NCBI GenBank assembly: GCA_021769035.1
Contig: JAETTP010000010.1
Span: forward strand, 1 to 57,801
Direction of reading: 5' to 3'
DNA: 57,801 nucleotides
Source of the DNA: Bacillota bacterium
GTDB taxonomy: Bacteria; Bacillota; Dehalobacteriia; UBA4068; UBA4997
Position 1 is the stretch's first letter. Every line of letters starts with the position of its first letter. The notes under the pieces were generated by a model. It had not been told where the DNA came from, did not search any database, and saw only the letters and a program-made list of their open reading frames with translations. Position numbers and translations under genes: made by a program. Positions 1 to 9,118 of the stretch are shown here, piece after piece.

Positions 1-1599
1 AAAGCTTTGTTCTCGTGTGGTGGCCCCCAGGTTCAGGCCTTGCAGCACCAGATAAACCATCGCGTCGTCCTCCGTGCGGCCGCGCAAATCCGGCACCACA
101 ATCTCCTTGCCCTTGCTCACCAGCACCTCCACCGTGCTGCCGGCAGCCACTTCCTCGCCCTGCTGTGGGGTCTGGCTGATAATCCGCCCGGCCGGCACGT
201 CATCGCTGACGGTTTCCGTGGCCTGCAAAGTCACCCGGTTGTTGCTCAGCACCACATTAGCCTCGGAGATTGTCATTCCCTCCAGCTTAGGCATCGGGAA
301 AGTCTGTTTGCCCTGGCTCACGGTCAGCTCAATAAAACGGCCCTGTTTCACCTTTTGTCCTTCTGGAATATTCTGGGCCATCACCACGTCCTTATCATAT
401 TCCGCACTGTAGGCCTGACTGATACTGTGCTGCAAGCCGTCGGCCTTAATCAGCTCCACCGCCTCGCTTAAAGGCAAACCGACATATTTTTTAACCTCAA
501 CCTCGCTGTTCTCATTCATAATACTCTTTAAAATGCTAGCCGCCGAGCCGAACATCACCAACAGCAGCAACACTGTAAACAAAATGATGTAAAAGGCGGA
601 GGTTGGCTTTTTATCCCTAAACAGAGCAAACTTGCGACGGTTGCTTTCCGGCAGGGCAATATGCCGCTTCACCACCACGGTGCGCGGTTCCTCCTCCTGC
701 ACCTCCGGCGCGGGGCCGCCGCCCACGGTGGGCGCCACCGGCAGAATAATCGGCTTCACCCGCACGCGCCGGCTGCGGTTCTGCATGGCCCGCAGTTCCG
801 CCAGCATTTGCCCGGCGTCGGCAAAGCGCAGCTGTTTATCCCGGCGCACTGCTTTCATCACAAAGGAGGAAAGCTCCGTAGAAATCTCCGGGTTCACCTT
901 GTGCGGCGGCGTGATTGCCCCCTTGATATGCTGGCGAGCAATTTCCTCCGCCGTGTCGCCGCTGAAAGGCCGCCGAGAGCAGAGCATTTCGTAAAGCAGC
1001 AGGCCGGCGGAATAAACGTCAGTGGCCTCGGTGGCCTGCTCTCCCTTAATCTGCTCCGGCGACATATAGTAAACCGAGCCCATAACATCATTGCTGTGCT
1101 GGCTGCCCAGCTCCGTGGTGGTTACGGCCAGGCCAAAGTCAGTCACCCGAACATTGTGCTTCACATCGAGCAGAATATTGTGCGGCTTAATATCCCGGTG
1201 GATAACCTTATTTTCGTGGGCGTGCTGCAAGGCGCTCAAAAGCTGCTGGAAAATATCCAGCGATTCCTCAATCGGCAGCGGGCCGTGCTGATCCAGATAT
1301 TCTTTCAGGCTGCCGCCCTCCACATATTCCATAATCAGATAATGCACGCCCTCGGCAAAGGCCACGTCGTAGATACTGACAATGTTGGGGTGAGAAAGAC
1401 GGGCCACTGCCTGGGCCTCGTTGCGGAAGCGGTTGACAAATTTGCTGTCGCGGGCAAATTGCTCGCGCAGGATTTTTATCGTCACCAGCCGGTTCAGCAA
1501 AATATCCTTGGCTTTGTAAACCACCGAGGTGCCGCCGGAGCCCAAAACCTCCAGCACCTCGTAGCGGTCGTGGAAGAGAGTACCAACCAGATTACTCAT
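1..1599 (-). CDS. prkC: PASTA-domain Ser/Thr protein kinase (PrkC/Stk type), 3' end outside window
   Basis: Membrane kinase that senses muropeptides or lipid II through extracellular PASTA repeats and phosphorylates cytosolic targets. The reading frame is open from the ATG at 1599 to the window edge, giving 533 visible residues. A glycine loop GSGGTSVVYK lies at 20-29, the ATP-binding lysine is K42, the catalytic loop HRDIKPHN is 134-141, DFG is 154-156, and SPEQ follows in the activation segment. One membrane segment spans about 334-353, then two full PASTA repeats and the start of a third. The start has a GGAGGG site and overlaps the prpC stop by 8 bases, so kinase and phosphatase are translationally coupled. 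The C-terminal end cannot be judged. Confidence 0.96.
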   Translation of the reverse strand, partial: MSNLVGTLFHDRYEVLEVLGSGGTSVVYKAKDILLNRLVTIKILREQFARDSKFVNRFRNEAQAVARLSHPNIVSIYDVAFAEGVHYLIMEYVEGGSLKEYLDQHGPLPIEESLDIFQQLLSALQHAHENKVIHRDIKPHNILLDVKHNVRVTDFGLAVTTTELGSQHSNDVMGSVYYMSPEQIKGEQATEATDVYSAGLLLYEMLCSRRPFSGDTAEEIARQHIKGAITPPHKVNPEISTELSSFVMKAVRRDKQLRFADAGQMLAELRAMQNRSRRVRVKPIILPVAPTVGGGPAPEVQEEEPRTVVVKRHIALPESNRRKFALFRDKKPTSAFYIILFTVLLLLVMFGSAASILKSIMNENSEVEVKKYVGLPLSEAVELIKADGLQHSISQAYSAEYDKDVVMAQNIPEGQKVKQGRFIELTVSQGKQTFPMPKLEGMTISEANVVLSNNRVTLQATETVSDDVPAGRIISQTPQQGEEVAAGSTVEVLVSKGKEIVVPDLRGRTEDDAMVYLVLQGLNLGATTREQSF

Positions 1600-2326
1600 C
1601 GGCCTGCCCTCCTTCCGGCTGCCACAGCAGCACGCAGGTTATATCGTCCTTGCTGCCGGCCTCCTTGGCCAGCTCCGCCAGCACCGGCAGCATTTGCTCC
1701 GGGCTGACGCGGGCCGCCACTTGCGGCAACACCGTGGGCATTGGCAGATAGGAGCTCAGGCCGTCGGTGCAAAGCAGCAAAAAGCCCGGCAGAGGCAGCT
1801 GAAAAATGCGCACGTCCGCCTGCACCTTTTCCTCCACGCCCAAAGCGCGGGTGAGCACATTCTTCTTTGGATGATTGAGCGCCTCCTCCGGCGTGATAGT
1901 GCCATCTCGCAGCATTTGCCCCACCACGGAATGGTCGCTGGTCAGCTGCCGCACGTGCTCCTGGTTAAAATGATAAATGCGGCTATCGCCAATATGCGCC
2001 AGATACACCAGCTGCCCCTGCTGCCAAACCAAAGCCAGGGTGGAACCCATATTACAATGCTCCTCCCGCTGGCTGCTGTCGGCATAAATCAGGCTGTTGG
2101 CGTAAGCCACCGCCTTATGTAAACGGATTTCCGGCGGCTCCTGCGGCGCAATCTGCAGCAAATATTCCGCTATTGAATCCACCGCAAGCTGGCTGGCCAC
2201 CTCGCCGGCCAAATGCCCGCCCATACCATCAGCGACCATAAAAAGGCCAGCCTCCGGCAAAACCCGCAGACAGTCCTCATTATTGGTTCGGCCCTGACCC
2301 CGAACCGTAAAAGTCGCATATTTCAT
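1592..2326 (-). CDS. prpC: PP2C-family Ser/Thr phosphatase PrpC/Stp
   Basis: Mn/Mg-dependent phosphatase that reverses the partner kinase. About 244 residues, the normal length for bacterial Stp proteins. PP2C motifs in order: early [13 protein letters not shown] (metal aspartate), [26 protein letters not shown] and the C-terminal KDDITCVLL with the last metal aspartate. I start it at the ATG at 2326 because AGGAGG lies about 10 bases upstream and the conserved family N-terminus begins there. The longer frame reaching 2458 would run into rlmN in another reading frame. It sits between rlmN (22-base gap) and prkC (8-base overlap), the classic Bacillota order. Confidence 0.96.
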   Translation of the reverse strand: MKYATFTVRGQGRTNNEDCLRVLPEAGLFMVADGMGGHLAGEVASQLAVDSIAEYLLQIAPQEPPEIRLHKAVAYANSLIYADSSQREEHCNMGSTLALVWQQGQLVYLAHIGDSRIYHFNQEHVRQLTSDHSVVGQMLRDGTITPEEALNHPKKNVLTRALGVEEKVQADVRIFQLPLPGFLLLCTDGLSSYLPMPTVLPQVAARVSPEQMLPVLAELAKEAGSKDDITCVLLWQPEGGQADE

Positions 2327-2348
2327 TTTTTCCCTTACCTCCTGGGCC

Positions 2349-3431
2349 TCAGCTTTCACTCTGCCGCCTGCGTAGCTGACCGCAGGCGCCGTCAATATCC
2401 AAACCGCGCTTTTCCCGCACCGTGGTTTCCACACCCTGGCTTTGCAAAGCAGCGGCAAACTGGTTTAAAGTTTCGTCACTGCTAGGCCAAAATCCTGTTT
2501 CAGCCACAAAATTTACCGGTATCAGATTAACATGGGCCAAACGGCCGGCCAGCAGCCGGGCCAAAGCCGCCGCCTGCTCCGGTCCGTCGTTGACCCCGCG
2601 CAGCAAAGCGTATTCGTAACTAATCCGCCGGTGCGTCTTTTCCGTGTAGTAATCGCAAGCCGCCAGCAGCTCCGCCAACGGATAACGCCGGTTGACCGGC
2701 AGCAGGCGGGAGCGCAGCTCATCTTGCGGCGCATGCAGGGAAATCGCCAAATTAATCTCCCAGCCCTCGTCCGCAAAACGGCGAATCTGCGGGGCCAACC
2801 CACAGGTGGAAACGGTTATCCGCCGCTGGCCGATATTCTGCCCCGCCGTCGCGTTCAAAACCCGCAGGGCCTGGCAAACCTGCTCGTAGTTGGCAAACGG
2901 CTCGCCCATACCCATCAACACCAGATTGGTGACCGGCCCCAAATTATGCCGGCGTAGCCAAAGCTGGCCGCACAAAACCTGGGCCACAATCTCCCCAGCG
3001 GAAAGGTTGCGCAGCAAGCCGGAAAGGCCAGTGGCGCAAAAAGCGCAGCCCATCGCACAGCCTGCCTGGGTGCTGATACAAAGAGTGTGCCGGCTGCGGC
3101 TGTGGCTGCGCTGATACAACATCAGCACCAGCTCCACCATAACGCCGCCGCCAAAATCCAGCAGCAGCTTGGCGGTGCTGCCGTCGGCGCTTTGCTGCTC
3201 CTGCCGCACCGCCGGCAAAGCCAGTGGATAACGCGCCGCCAACAGATCCCGTTCCGCCTTGCTGAGGTTAGTCATCTGGTTGTAATCCGCCTCGCCGGCT
3301 TGCAGCCATTTAAATAATATGCCGCCCTTGTAAGCCGGCAGACCTACTTTTTGGCAAAGCTGCCTAAGCTCCGCCTCGTCCGCACCAAAAAGCAAGCACA
3401 GCCGACCATTATCCAATCTATTTTCCTGCAT
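2349..3431 (-). CDS. rlmN: Dual-specificity 23S rRNA A2503 / tRNA A37 C2-methyltransferase RlmN
   Basis: Radical SAM enzyme that methylates adenine C2 of 23S rRNA A2503 and some tRNAs. About 360 residues from the ATG at 3431. The radical SAM cluster motif CAMGCAFC is near residues 125-132, followed by ATGLSG. The conserved C-terminal DIDGACGQL contains the cysteine that is methylated during catalysis. A GTG at 3467 would add 12 residues; neither start has a strong ribosome-binding site (GGGAAGTG precedes the ATG), so the exact start is uncertain. It lies directly after rsmB and before prpC in one operon. Confidence 0.94.
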   Translation of the reverse strand: MQENRLDNGRLCLLFGADEAELRQLCQKVGLPAYKGGILFKWLQAGEADYNQMTNLSKAERDLLAARYPLALPAVRQEQQSADGSTAKLLLDFGGGVMVELVLMLYQRSHSRSRHTLCISTQAGCAMGCAFCATGLSGLLRNLSAGEIVAQVLCGQLWLRRHNLGPVTNLVLMGMGEPFANYEQVCQALRVLNATAGQNIGQRRITVSTCGLAPQIRRFADEGWEINLAISLHAPQDELRSRLLPVNRRYPLAELLAACDYYTEKTHRRISYEYALLRGVNDGPEQAAALARLLAGRLAHVNLIPVNFVAETGFWPSSDETLNQFAAALQSQGVETTVREKRGLDIDGACGQLRRRQSES

Positions 3432-3470
3432 AAGCCAAAAATCACTTCCCGCTTTAGATAATACCACCGT

Positions 3471-4829
3471 TTAGCTCAGCCGCCGTAGCTTGGCGTAAAA
3501 AAAGCCCTCTATGCCGTGCCGCTGCGGCAAGGCCTGTAAGGAGGCGGCCCCGCCGAAGAGCTGCGGCGCAAATTCAATGCTTTCCGGAGCAAAATTGGGG
3601 TTTTCCGCCAAAAAGCGGGCCAAATTGCCCTCGTTTTCCTGCTCGCTGATAGTGCAGGTGGAAAACAGCATAACCCCGCCCGGCCGCAATCTGCCGGCTG
3701 CCGCCTGTAAAATGGCATAAGCCACCGGGGCAATTTCCGCGCTGATTGCCGGCTGCTTGCGCCAACGAGAATCCGGCCGAGAACGCAGCACGCCCAGGCC
3801 GGAACAAGGCACGTCGGCCAGCACATAATCCGCCCAGCCCTCCGGCAGCATAGACAAATCCCGGCTGTCCGCCGCCTGCGTGCGGATACAGCTTATCCCC
3901 AGACGGGCGGCGTTTTCCTGCAACAGGCGCAGCTTATGCTCGTGCAAATCCAGGGCCACAATCTCCCCCTGATTTTGCATTAAAGCCGCCAAATGCGTGG
4001 TTTTGCCGCCGGGAGCCGCGCAAACGTCCAAAACCCGGCTGCCCGGCTGCGGTTGCAGCACGTGGGCCGCCAGCATGGAGCTGACCTGCTGCGGATAAAG
4101 CACCCCCTGCGCCAAAAGCTCCCGCAGCTGGGCCTCCGCCCCTTTGGCCGCCGCCAGCACAATCCCCTCCGGGGCCAATTCCAACGGCTCCGCCGCCGCG
4201 CCTGCATTTTGCAGCCGGGCCAAAGCCTCCTCCCGGTTGCTTTTCAGCGTGTTAACGCGCAGAGTGTAGGGCGCGGGTTGGTTGTCAAACTCGCACAGGG
4301 CCTGCGTTTCCGCAAAGCCAAAGCGCGCCAGCCATTGCTGCACCAGCCAAAGCGGGTGCGAGCCTACTGCCGCCAGATATTCTGCCGGCTGGCTGGCCGC
4401 CTCCGGCCAGGGCAGGCTTTGCCGCTGCCTCTCCACATTGCGCAGCACTGCGTTGGTAAGCGAGGCCGTGCCCTGATGGCCGTAGCGTTTGGCCAGCTTG
4501 ACGCTTTCATTCACCGCGGCCGAGGCGGGAATCCGCTCCATAAACAGCAGCTGATAAACGCCCAGCCTCAAGATTAGCAGAATTTTCAGCGGCAGCTTAG
4601 CCAGCCCCTGCTTCACAAAACAGCCCAGGATATAATCTATGGTACTCTGCATGCGCAAAGTACCATAAACCAATTCCGTCAGCAAGGCCCGCTCCGCCGG
4701 CGGCAAGGCTGGGTTGCTGTTCAAAACCCGGCTCAAGGCCAGATTGCTGTAGGCTTCCTCCGCTGCCACCGCCAGCAGAACCTCCAACGCCAGCTGACGG
4801 GCATTTTTTAATTTTTGATTGTTCGGCAT
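3471..4829 (-). CDS. rsmB: 16S rRNA (cytosine-967-C5)-methyltransferase RsmB
   Basis: Methylates C967 of 16S rRNA with SAM. 452 residues, the usual length. The N-terminal 130 or so residues are a NusB-like RNA-binding domain. The SAM-binding motif DVCAAPGGKT is at 268-277. The two catalytic cysteines are in PCSGLG (C342) and FSTCTISEQENEGN (C392). It follows the Zn-peptidase gene by 12 bases and precedes rlmN, in the def-fmt-rsmB-rlmN-prpC-prkC order known from Bacillus and Clostridia. Confidence 0.96.
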   Translation of the reverse strand: MPNNQKLKNARQLALEVLLAVAAEEAYSNLALSRVLNSNPALPPAERALLTELVYGTLRMQSTIDYILGCFVKQGLAKLPLKILLILRLGVYQLLFMERIPASAAVNESVKLAKRYGHQGTASLTNAVLRNVERQRQSLPWPEAASQPAEYLAAVGSHPLWLVQQWLARFGFAETQALCEFDNQPAPYTLRVNTLKSNREEALARLQNAGAAAEPLELAPEGIVLAAAKGAEAQLRELLAQGVLYPQQVSSMLAAHVLQPQPGSRVLDVCAAPGGKTTHLAALMQNQGEIVALDLHEHKLRLLQENAARLGISCIRTQAADSRDLSMLPEGWADYVLADVPCSGLGVLRSRPDSRWRKQPAISAEIAPVAYAILQAAAGRLRPGGVMLFSTCTISEQENEGNLARFLAENPNFAPESIEFAPQLFGGAASLQALPQRHGIEGFFYAKLRRLS

Positions 4830-4841
4830 TAAACTTCCACC

Positions 4842-5543
4842 TTACCAACGATTACGACGATACATCAGCATCATACGTATAATATTCAGCATCGAAACAA
4901 TCGCCGAAACCAATGCAGCCACATAGGTTAAAGCCGCCGCACCCAGCATCTTTTTAGCGCCGCCTATCTCGCCGCTTTCCAAAATACCCTCCGCTTCCAG
5001 CAGGCTCAAGGCGCGCGCGGAGGCGTTATATTCCACCGGCAAAGTTACCAACTGAAACAGCACCACCACGCCAAAAAGCGCCACGCCCAGCGCCGCCACG
5101 TTAGTCATACTCAATATCAAACCGGCGAACAAAAAAATCCATGAAATTTGCGTGGCCACGCTGGCTGCCGGTGCAATGGTTGAACGCCAGCGCATCGGCC
5201 GATATTCCTGCGCATCCTGAATGGCATGGCCGCATTCATGCGCCGCCACCGCCACTGCCGCCAAGGAGGTACTGTTAAACACCTCGTCGGACAGGCGTAT
5301 CACCTTGCCGGACGGGTCGTAGTGGTCGGCAAGCGTTTCCCGCACATGCTGAATGGAAACATAGGAAAGGCCGTTGCTGTCCAAAATCCGGCGGGCCGCC
5401 TCGGCCCCAGTGATACAATGGGCCGATTGCACACGGGAATATTTGTTAAAATTGCCATGCACCTTGGCCTGCGCCCAAGCCGCCAACAAAACGCCCGGCA
5501 GCATAAACAGCAGCGAAATTAAATCATAGGAAAAAACGGGCAT
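4842..5543 (-). CDS. Membrane neutral zinc metallopeptidase (YugP type)
   Basis: Predicted membrane-bound zinc peptidase of the YugP family; its substrate is not known to me. 233 residues. An N-terminal hydrophobic segment (about 5-24) is followed by a soluble part with the zinc motif HECGH and EYRPMRWR. Two or three membrane helices follow (about 125-160, and one near the C-terminus, about 198-222). A strong AAAGGAGG site lies before the ATG at 5543. Presence of this gene between fmt and rsmB is common in Clostridia; the shared operon says nothing firm about its role. Confidence 0.9.
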   Translation of the reverse strand: MPVFSYDLISLLFMLPGVLLAAWAQAKVHGNFNKYSRVQSAHCITGAEAARRILDSNGLSYVSIQHVRETLADHYDPSGKVIRLSDEVFNSTSLAAVAVAAHECGHAIQDAQEYRPMRWRSTIAPAASVATQISWIFLFAGLILSMTNVAALGVALFGVVVLFQLVTLPVEYNASARALSLLEAEGILESGEIGGAKKMLGAAALTYVAALVSAIVSMLNIIRMMLMYRRNRW

Positions 5544-5594
5544 ATTTACGCCTCCTTTGTTTTCTTAAATATTTTAGTCCAAGCAAAACCCGGC

Positions 5595-6572
5595 CTAGTC
5601 CTCCGGCTCCGTAAAGCGCAGGCCGCTTTTTTGCAAATCCCGGCGGCCGCGCCACCAGGCCGCCGCCTCCATGCGCCCCTTGCCAGCCGGCTGCACCAGC
5701 TGCAAATGCAAAACGCCCTCGCCAGCGGCCACCAGCAAGCCGTTTGCATCAGCACCCAAAACAGTACCGGGCGCGGCGGCGTTGCCTAAGTCCTCCGCCA
5801 CTCGCATTTGCCAAATCTTCAAACGCTGCCAACTTTCGCCGTCCTTATACCAGGTGTAAGCCGAGGTTTCCGGCAGCAAACCGCGCAGTTGATTGTGCAA
5901 CTCAACAGCCCGCTTGCGCCAATTCAATAGCTCGTCTGCCGGCGTGATTTTGGCGGCGTAGGTCGCCCGCGCCTCGTCCTGCGGCGTCGGCTTCAGGCGG
6001 CCGGCAAACAGCTGCGGCAGATTATGCAGCAGCAAATCCGTGCCCACGGCCATCAAATCCTGGCGCAGGCTGCCCGCATCGTCGGTGGCGGAAATGGCAA
6101 ATTCCGCCTGGTCAATAATATCCCCCGCGTCCAAAGCCTTAACAATGCGCATTAAAGTAACGCCGGTTTTATTGCGGCCGTCCATCAAGGCCCGTTGCAC
6201 AGGAGCCGCCCCGCGATATTCCGGCAACAGCGAGGTATGGATATTAACCGCGCCAAAGGGAGCCAGCTGCAACAATTCCTCGCTAAGCAGCTGGCCAAAG
6301 GCGGCCACCACCAGCAAATCCGGCTTGGCCGCGGCAATCTGGGCCAGCGCCTCCGGCTGATTAACATTTGGCACAGCCAAAAAGGGCAGGCGCGCGTCCT
6401 CCGCAAACTGCTGCACCGGCGTAAGCGTCAGCTGGCCCTTGCGGCCCTGTGGCCGCGGCGGCTGCGTGACAACCAGAGGAATTTGATAGCCCGCCCGCAC
6501 CAGCGCAAAAAGGGGCTTCACCGCAAACTGCGGCGTACCCAAGTAAACAATCCTTTGTTTTTTATCAGCCAT
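5595..6572 (-). CDS. fmt: Methionyl-tRNA formyltransferase
   Basis: Transfers a formyl group from 10-formyl-THF to Met-tRNAi, needed for bacterial initiation. 325 residues, normal length. Visible motifs: N-terminal YLGTPQFAV, the catalytic region NIHTSLLPEYRGAAP with Asn and His of the active site, and LDAGDII with the catalytic Asp. The C-terminal third is the tRNA-binding domain. The start ATG has a GGAGGAAT site. It begins 3 bases after the def stop, so removal and addition of the formyl group are encoded together. Confidence 0.97.
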   Translation of the reverse strand: MADKKQRIVYLGTPQFAVKPLFALVRAGYQIPLVVTQPPRPQGRKGQLTLTPVQQFAEDARLPFLAVPNVNQPEALAQIAAAKPDLLVVAAFGQLLSEELLQLAPFGAVNIHTSLLPEYRGAAPVQRALMDGRNKTGVTLMRIVKALDAGDIIDQAEFAISATDDAGSLRQDLMAVGTDLLLHNLPQLFAGRLKPTPQDEARATYAAKITPADELLNWRKRAVELHNQLRGLLPETSAYTWYKDGESWQRLKIWQMRVAEDLGNAAAPGTVLGADANGLLVAAGEGVLHLQLVQPAGKGRMEAAAWWRGRRDLQKSGLRFTEPED

Positions 6573-6575
6573 TGC

Positions 6576-7061
6576 CTATTCCTCCTCCATCTCCTCTAAT
6601 TCCGCCAATTCCTCCTCGCTGGGATTGGCTAACTTATCTACATATAAAATACCATTCAAATGGTCAATCTCGTGCTGGCAAGCGCGGGCAAAGTAGTTTT
6701 CCGCCTCAATCTCCAGCGGCTCGCCAAAGCGATCCTGGGCCTGCACCAGCACCCTTTGGGCCCGATAGACATAGCCCTGGCGGTCTGGCACGCTCAGGCA
6801 GCCCTCCAGCCCCAAAACATTGCCACTTTTTTCCACAATCCGCGGATTAACCAGCTCCACCAGGCCGTCGCCCACGTCGATTACCACAATCTGCTTGCTT
6901 ACGCCAATCTGCGGGGCCGCCAGGCCCACGCCGTCAAATTCATACATTGTTTCCGCCATAGCGTCCAACATTCGGTGCAAGCGCGCGTCAAAACGGCGCA
7001 CTGCCATTGCCTTGGCCCGCAACAATTCATCACCAATGGTTATTACATTATAAGCTGCCAT
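6576..7061 (-). CDS. def: Peptide deformylase
   Basis: Removes the N-formyl group from nascent proteins using Fe2+ or Zn2+. 161 residues. All three family motifs are present: GVGLAAPQIG, EGCLSV (metal cysteine) and QHEIDHLNG (two metal histidines and the catalytic glutamate). The C-terminus is a short acidic tail (EELAELEEMEEE). The ATG has a GAGGAAG site. It is the first gene of the operon leading to prkC; the upstream gap (7062-7154) is very AT-rich and probably holds the promoter, but I could not pick one clear -35/-10 pair. Confidence 0.97.
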   Translation of the reverse strand: MAAYNVITIGDELLRAKAMAVRRFDARLHRMLDAMAETMYEFDGVGLAAPQIGVSKQIVVIDVGDGLVELVNPRIVEKSGNVLGLEGCLSVPDRQGYVYRAQRVLVQAQDRFGEPLEIEAENYFARACQHEIDHLNGILYVDKLANPSEEELAELEEMEEE

Positions 7062-7154
7062 GTCTTCTTCCTCAAAACCTACTTTCCATCTTATTATCTT
7101 AAATTATCTTTAATTCAATTTAAACTTATTTACTTTAAATTTTAAACGTTTTTT

Positions 7155-8177
7155 TTACTGCCCAGCCGTTGCTTGCCCGCCGTCAGCTTCCGCCGGCCTG
7201 GCAAAACTCTGCATTTGCTGTACCAGTTCGCGGGTCATTTGAGGGTCAAACTGCCAATAACTGATACCGTTAATATAAACGCCCTCGCCCGGCACCATTG
7301 CCGAGTTGAAGCTGACGCTGCCAAACTGCTTGTAAATATCAATCAGCGAGGAAAGCTCCTTCAGGCTAAAATCCGTTTGGATACTGTTGTTAATGCTGCT
7401 AAGCAGCTGCGGCAGGCGCAAAATTGTCTGCACGCTCATCACCTGGTCCAGCACTGCACCCAAAAACTTTTGCTGCCGCTCCACCCGGCCAATATCCGCC
7501 TGCAAAGGCTCGCGCCAGCGCACATAGGCCAAAGCCTGGCTGCCGTTTAAATGCTGCTGACCGGGCTGCAAATCAATGTTTTCCCACTCATTTAACATTC
7601 GCTGCTCCACCTCGTAATCAATGCCGCCCAAAGCGTCGATAATGTCGGCAAAGCCCTCAAAATCCACCATTACATAGCGGTCAATTTCCACCTGGAGAAA
7701 GCTCTCAATGGTTTTACGGGTCAACGGCAGCTTGCCGTAAGCGAAAGCGTGATTAATTTTGGTGGTGCCCCGGCCCTCGGCCAGCTCCACCCGCGTATCG
7801 CGCGGTATGGAAAGCAAATTGATTGCACCGGATTCCAAATCCACAAAGGCCAGCATAATCGTATCGGAACGGCCGGAGGCCTCGCCCTCCCGCATATCGC
7901 AGCCCAAAAGCAGCACCGTCAGCACGCCGTCGTCACCCAGATAATTCTTAAACACGGCCTGCGCCGCCTGCTGATTTTCAAAGTAGCTGTCCGCCGTCAC
8001 GTAAGGCACGTCAATCGGCCTTGGCTTCTGGCAGCTGTACCAAAAGCCCAGATAAAAGCCACCGAAAATCATCATCAACAGGCAAACGCCAAACCAACAT
8101 TTGGCCTCCGGTGAAAGATAGCGGCCAAGCCTTGCTTTTTTCTCCTCGCCGTTTTTGCTATTTAAGCCTCCGTTCAA
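7155..8177 (-). CDS. LytR-CpsA-Psr (LCP) family cell-wall ligase
   Basis: LCP enzymes attach phosphate-linked glycopolymers such as teichoic acids to peptidoglycan outside the membrane. 340 residues: a short cytoplasmic head, one membrane helix at about 27-47, then the LCP domain. Family features seen: DTIMLAFVD, LLSIPRDTRVEL (phosphate-binding arginine and aspartate), KINHAFAYG, and VDFEGFADIIDALGGID. The start is a TTG at 8177, chosen because AAGGAGAG sits 7 bases upstream. It has its own promoter and stands alone between ylmH and def. Confidence 0.93.
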   Translation of the reverse strand: MNGGLNSKNGEEKKARLGRYLSPEAKCWFGVCLLMMIFGGFYLGFWYSCQKPRPIDVPYVTADSYFENQQAAQAVFKNYLGDDGVLTVLLLGCDMREGEASGRSDTIMLAFVDLESGAINLLSIPRDTRVELAEGRGTTKINHAFAYGKLPLTRKTIESFLQVEIDRYVMVDFEGFADIIDALGGIDYEVEQRMLNEWENIDLQPGQQHLNGSQALAYVRWREPLQADIGRVERQQKFLGAVLDQVMSVQTILRLPQLLSSINNSIQTDFSLKELSSLIDIYKQFGSVSFNSAMVPGEGVYINGISYWQFDPQMTRELVQQMQSFARPAEADGGQATAGQ

Positions 8178-8239
8178 AAGCTTCTCTCCTTGCTCAATCG
8201 TTCTGCCTCAAGGCAAATTTCAAATTATCATATTATATA

Positions 8240-8268
8240 ATTATAACATTATCTGATTAAAACGACAA
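8240..8268 (-). promoter_or_regulatory. Sigma-A-type promoter for the LCP gene
   Basis: Read on the minus strand: -35 TTGTCG (8263-8268), 17-base spacer, -10 TATAAT (8240-8245). The expected transcript start is about 60 bases before the TTG start codon. Confidence 0.75.
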
Positions 8269-8323
8269 CCATTTTTTGCGTTTTCTTCAAGATTTTTATA
8301 TATAATTTTCTCAATAGGCTTTA

Positions 8324-9118
8324 TTATACATACTTTTCAATAAGCAGCCAGATGCGCTCCTTACGGGTTTTGCCGCCAACCTCCGCCAAACGAACCTTGC
8401 CCTTGCCCTGCCAGGTGATCTGCTGGCCAGCCGCCAGCAGCCAATCCGCCTTTTCCTGCGGCAGGCCGTCCACCGCCACCAAGCGGGCCGCAATAGCCGC
8501 CGCGGCCTTGCTGCGCGAGGCGCCAAAGGCGGCAGCCGCCACCGCGTCCAAACGCAGAGAACTCACGTTCAGCTTTAGCGGCTCCAGCTGGGGCTGCCGG
8601 CTCTGCAAAACGCTGGGCGGCAGCAGCTCCGTCGTCAGGCTGCACCGGCCGGCCCGCTCAAAGTTCAGCAGCAGATAATCCGCCAGTTCCCGCAGGATTA
8701 TAATATCTGCCGCTTCCTCCTGCACCAGCAAATCGCCCAACTTGCCGCGGTTAATCCCCAAAGCCAGCAGCGCGCCCAGATAATCTCGATGCGAAAGACC
8801 GCTTTGCCGGGCCGTGGGCCGGGCCCGCAGCACCAGCAGAGGCCCGTCCGCTTCCACCGGCCAAATTTGACTGCTGTCCTGGGCAGCCGCCTCGCTGCTG
8901 ATATAATCCGGCAAAAAAACCAGCAAACGCCGCTCCGCCTCCGCGTAACCGCCCCAAAAGCAGCAGGCGGCCCGCCGGCCAAAGGCAGCCTGAGCCAACG
9001 CCTGCTGCCTGGGGTCTAAAAAATCGCTGCACACCGGATACTGCCGCTGCTCGCACTGCCGCTGCTTATCCGCCAGCTGGGCCAGCAGCAGCTTATCCTC
9101 CTTGCTCTCCGGGTTCAT
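8324..9118 (-). CDS. ylmH: YlmH-family S4-domain RNA-binding protein
   Basis: 264 residues. YlmH proteins bind RNA through a C-terminal S4 domain; in Bacillus the gene lies in the division cluster, and the protein has been linked to rescue of stalled large ribosomal subunits. Here the S4 domain is at about 180-245 (SSLRLDAVAAAAFGASRSKAA through GKGKVRLAEVGG). The N-terminal part contains FLDPRQQALAQ and the central GINRGKLGDLLV, both typical of the family. The ATG overlaps the rlmB stop (ATGA), so the two RNA-related genes are coupled. It is away from the sepF-divIVA context usual in Bacillus. Confidence 0.9.
   Translation of the reverse strand: MNPESKEDKLLLAQLADKQRQCEQRQYPVCSDFLDPRQQALAQAAFGRRAACCFWGGYAEAERRLLVFLPDYISSEAAAQDSSQIWPVEADGPLLVLRARPTARQSGLSHRDYLGALLALGINRGKLGDLLVQEEAADIIILRELADYLLLNFERAGRCSLTTELLPPSVLQSRQPQLEPLKLNVSSLRLDAVAAAAFGASRSKAAAAIAARLVAVDGLPQEKADWLLAAGQQITWQGKGKVRLAEVGGKTRKERIWLLIEKYV

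Noticed and set aside
661-1707. 348-residue open frame on the plus strand
   Set aside because: It is antisense to prkC and the prpC 3' end; the composition is a His/Arg/Leu-rich shadow and the opposite strand has all kinase motifs.
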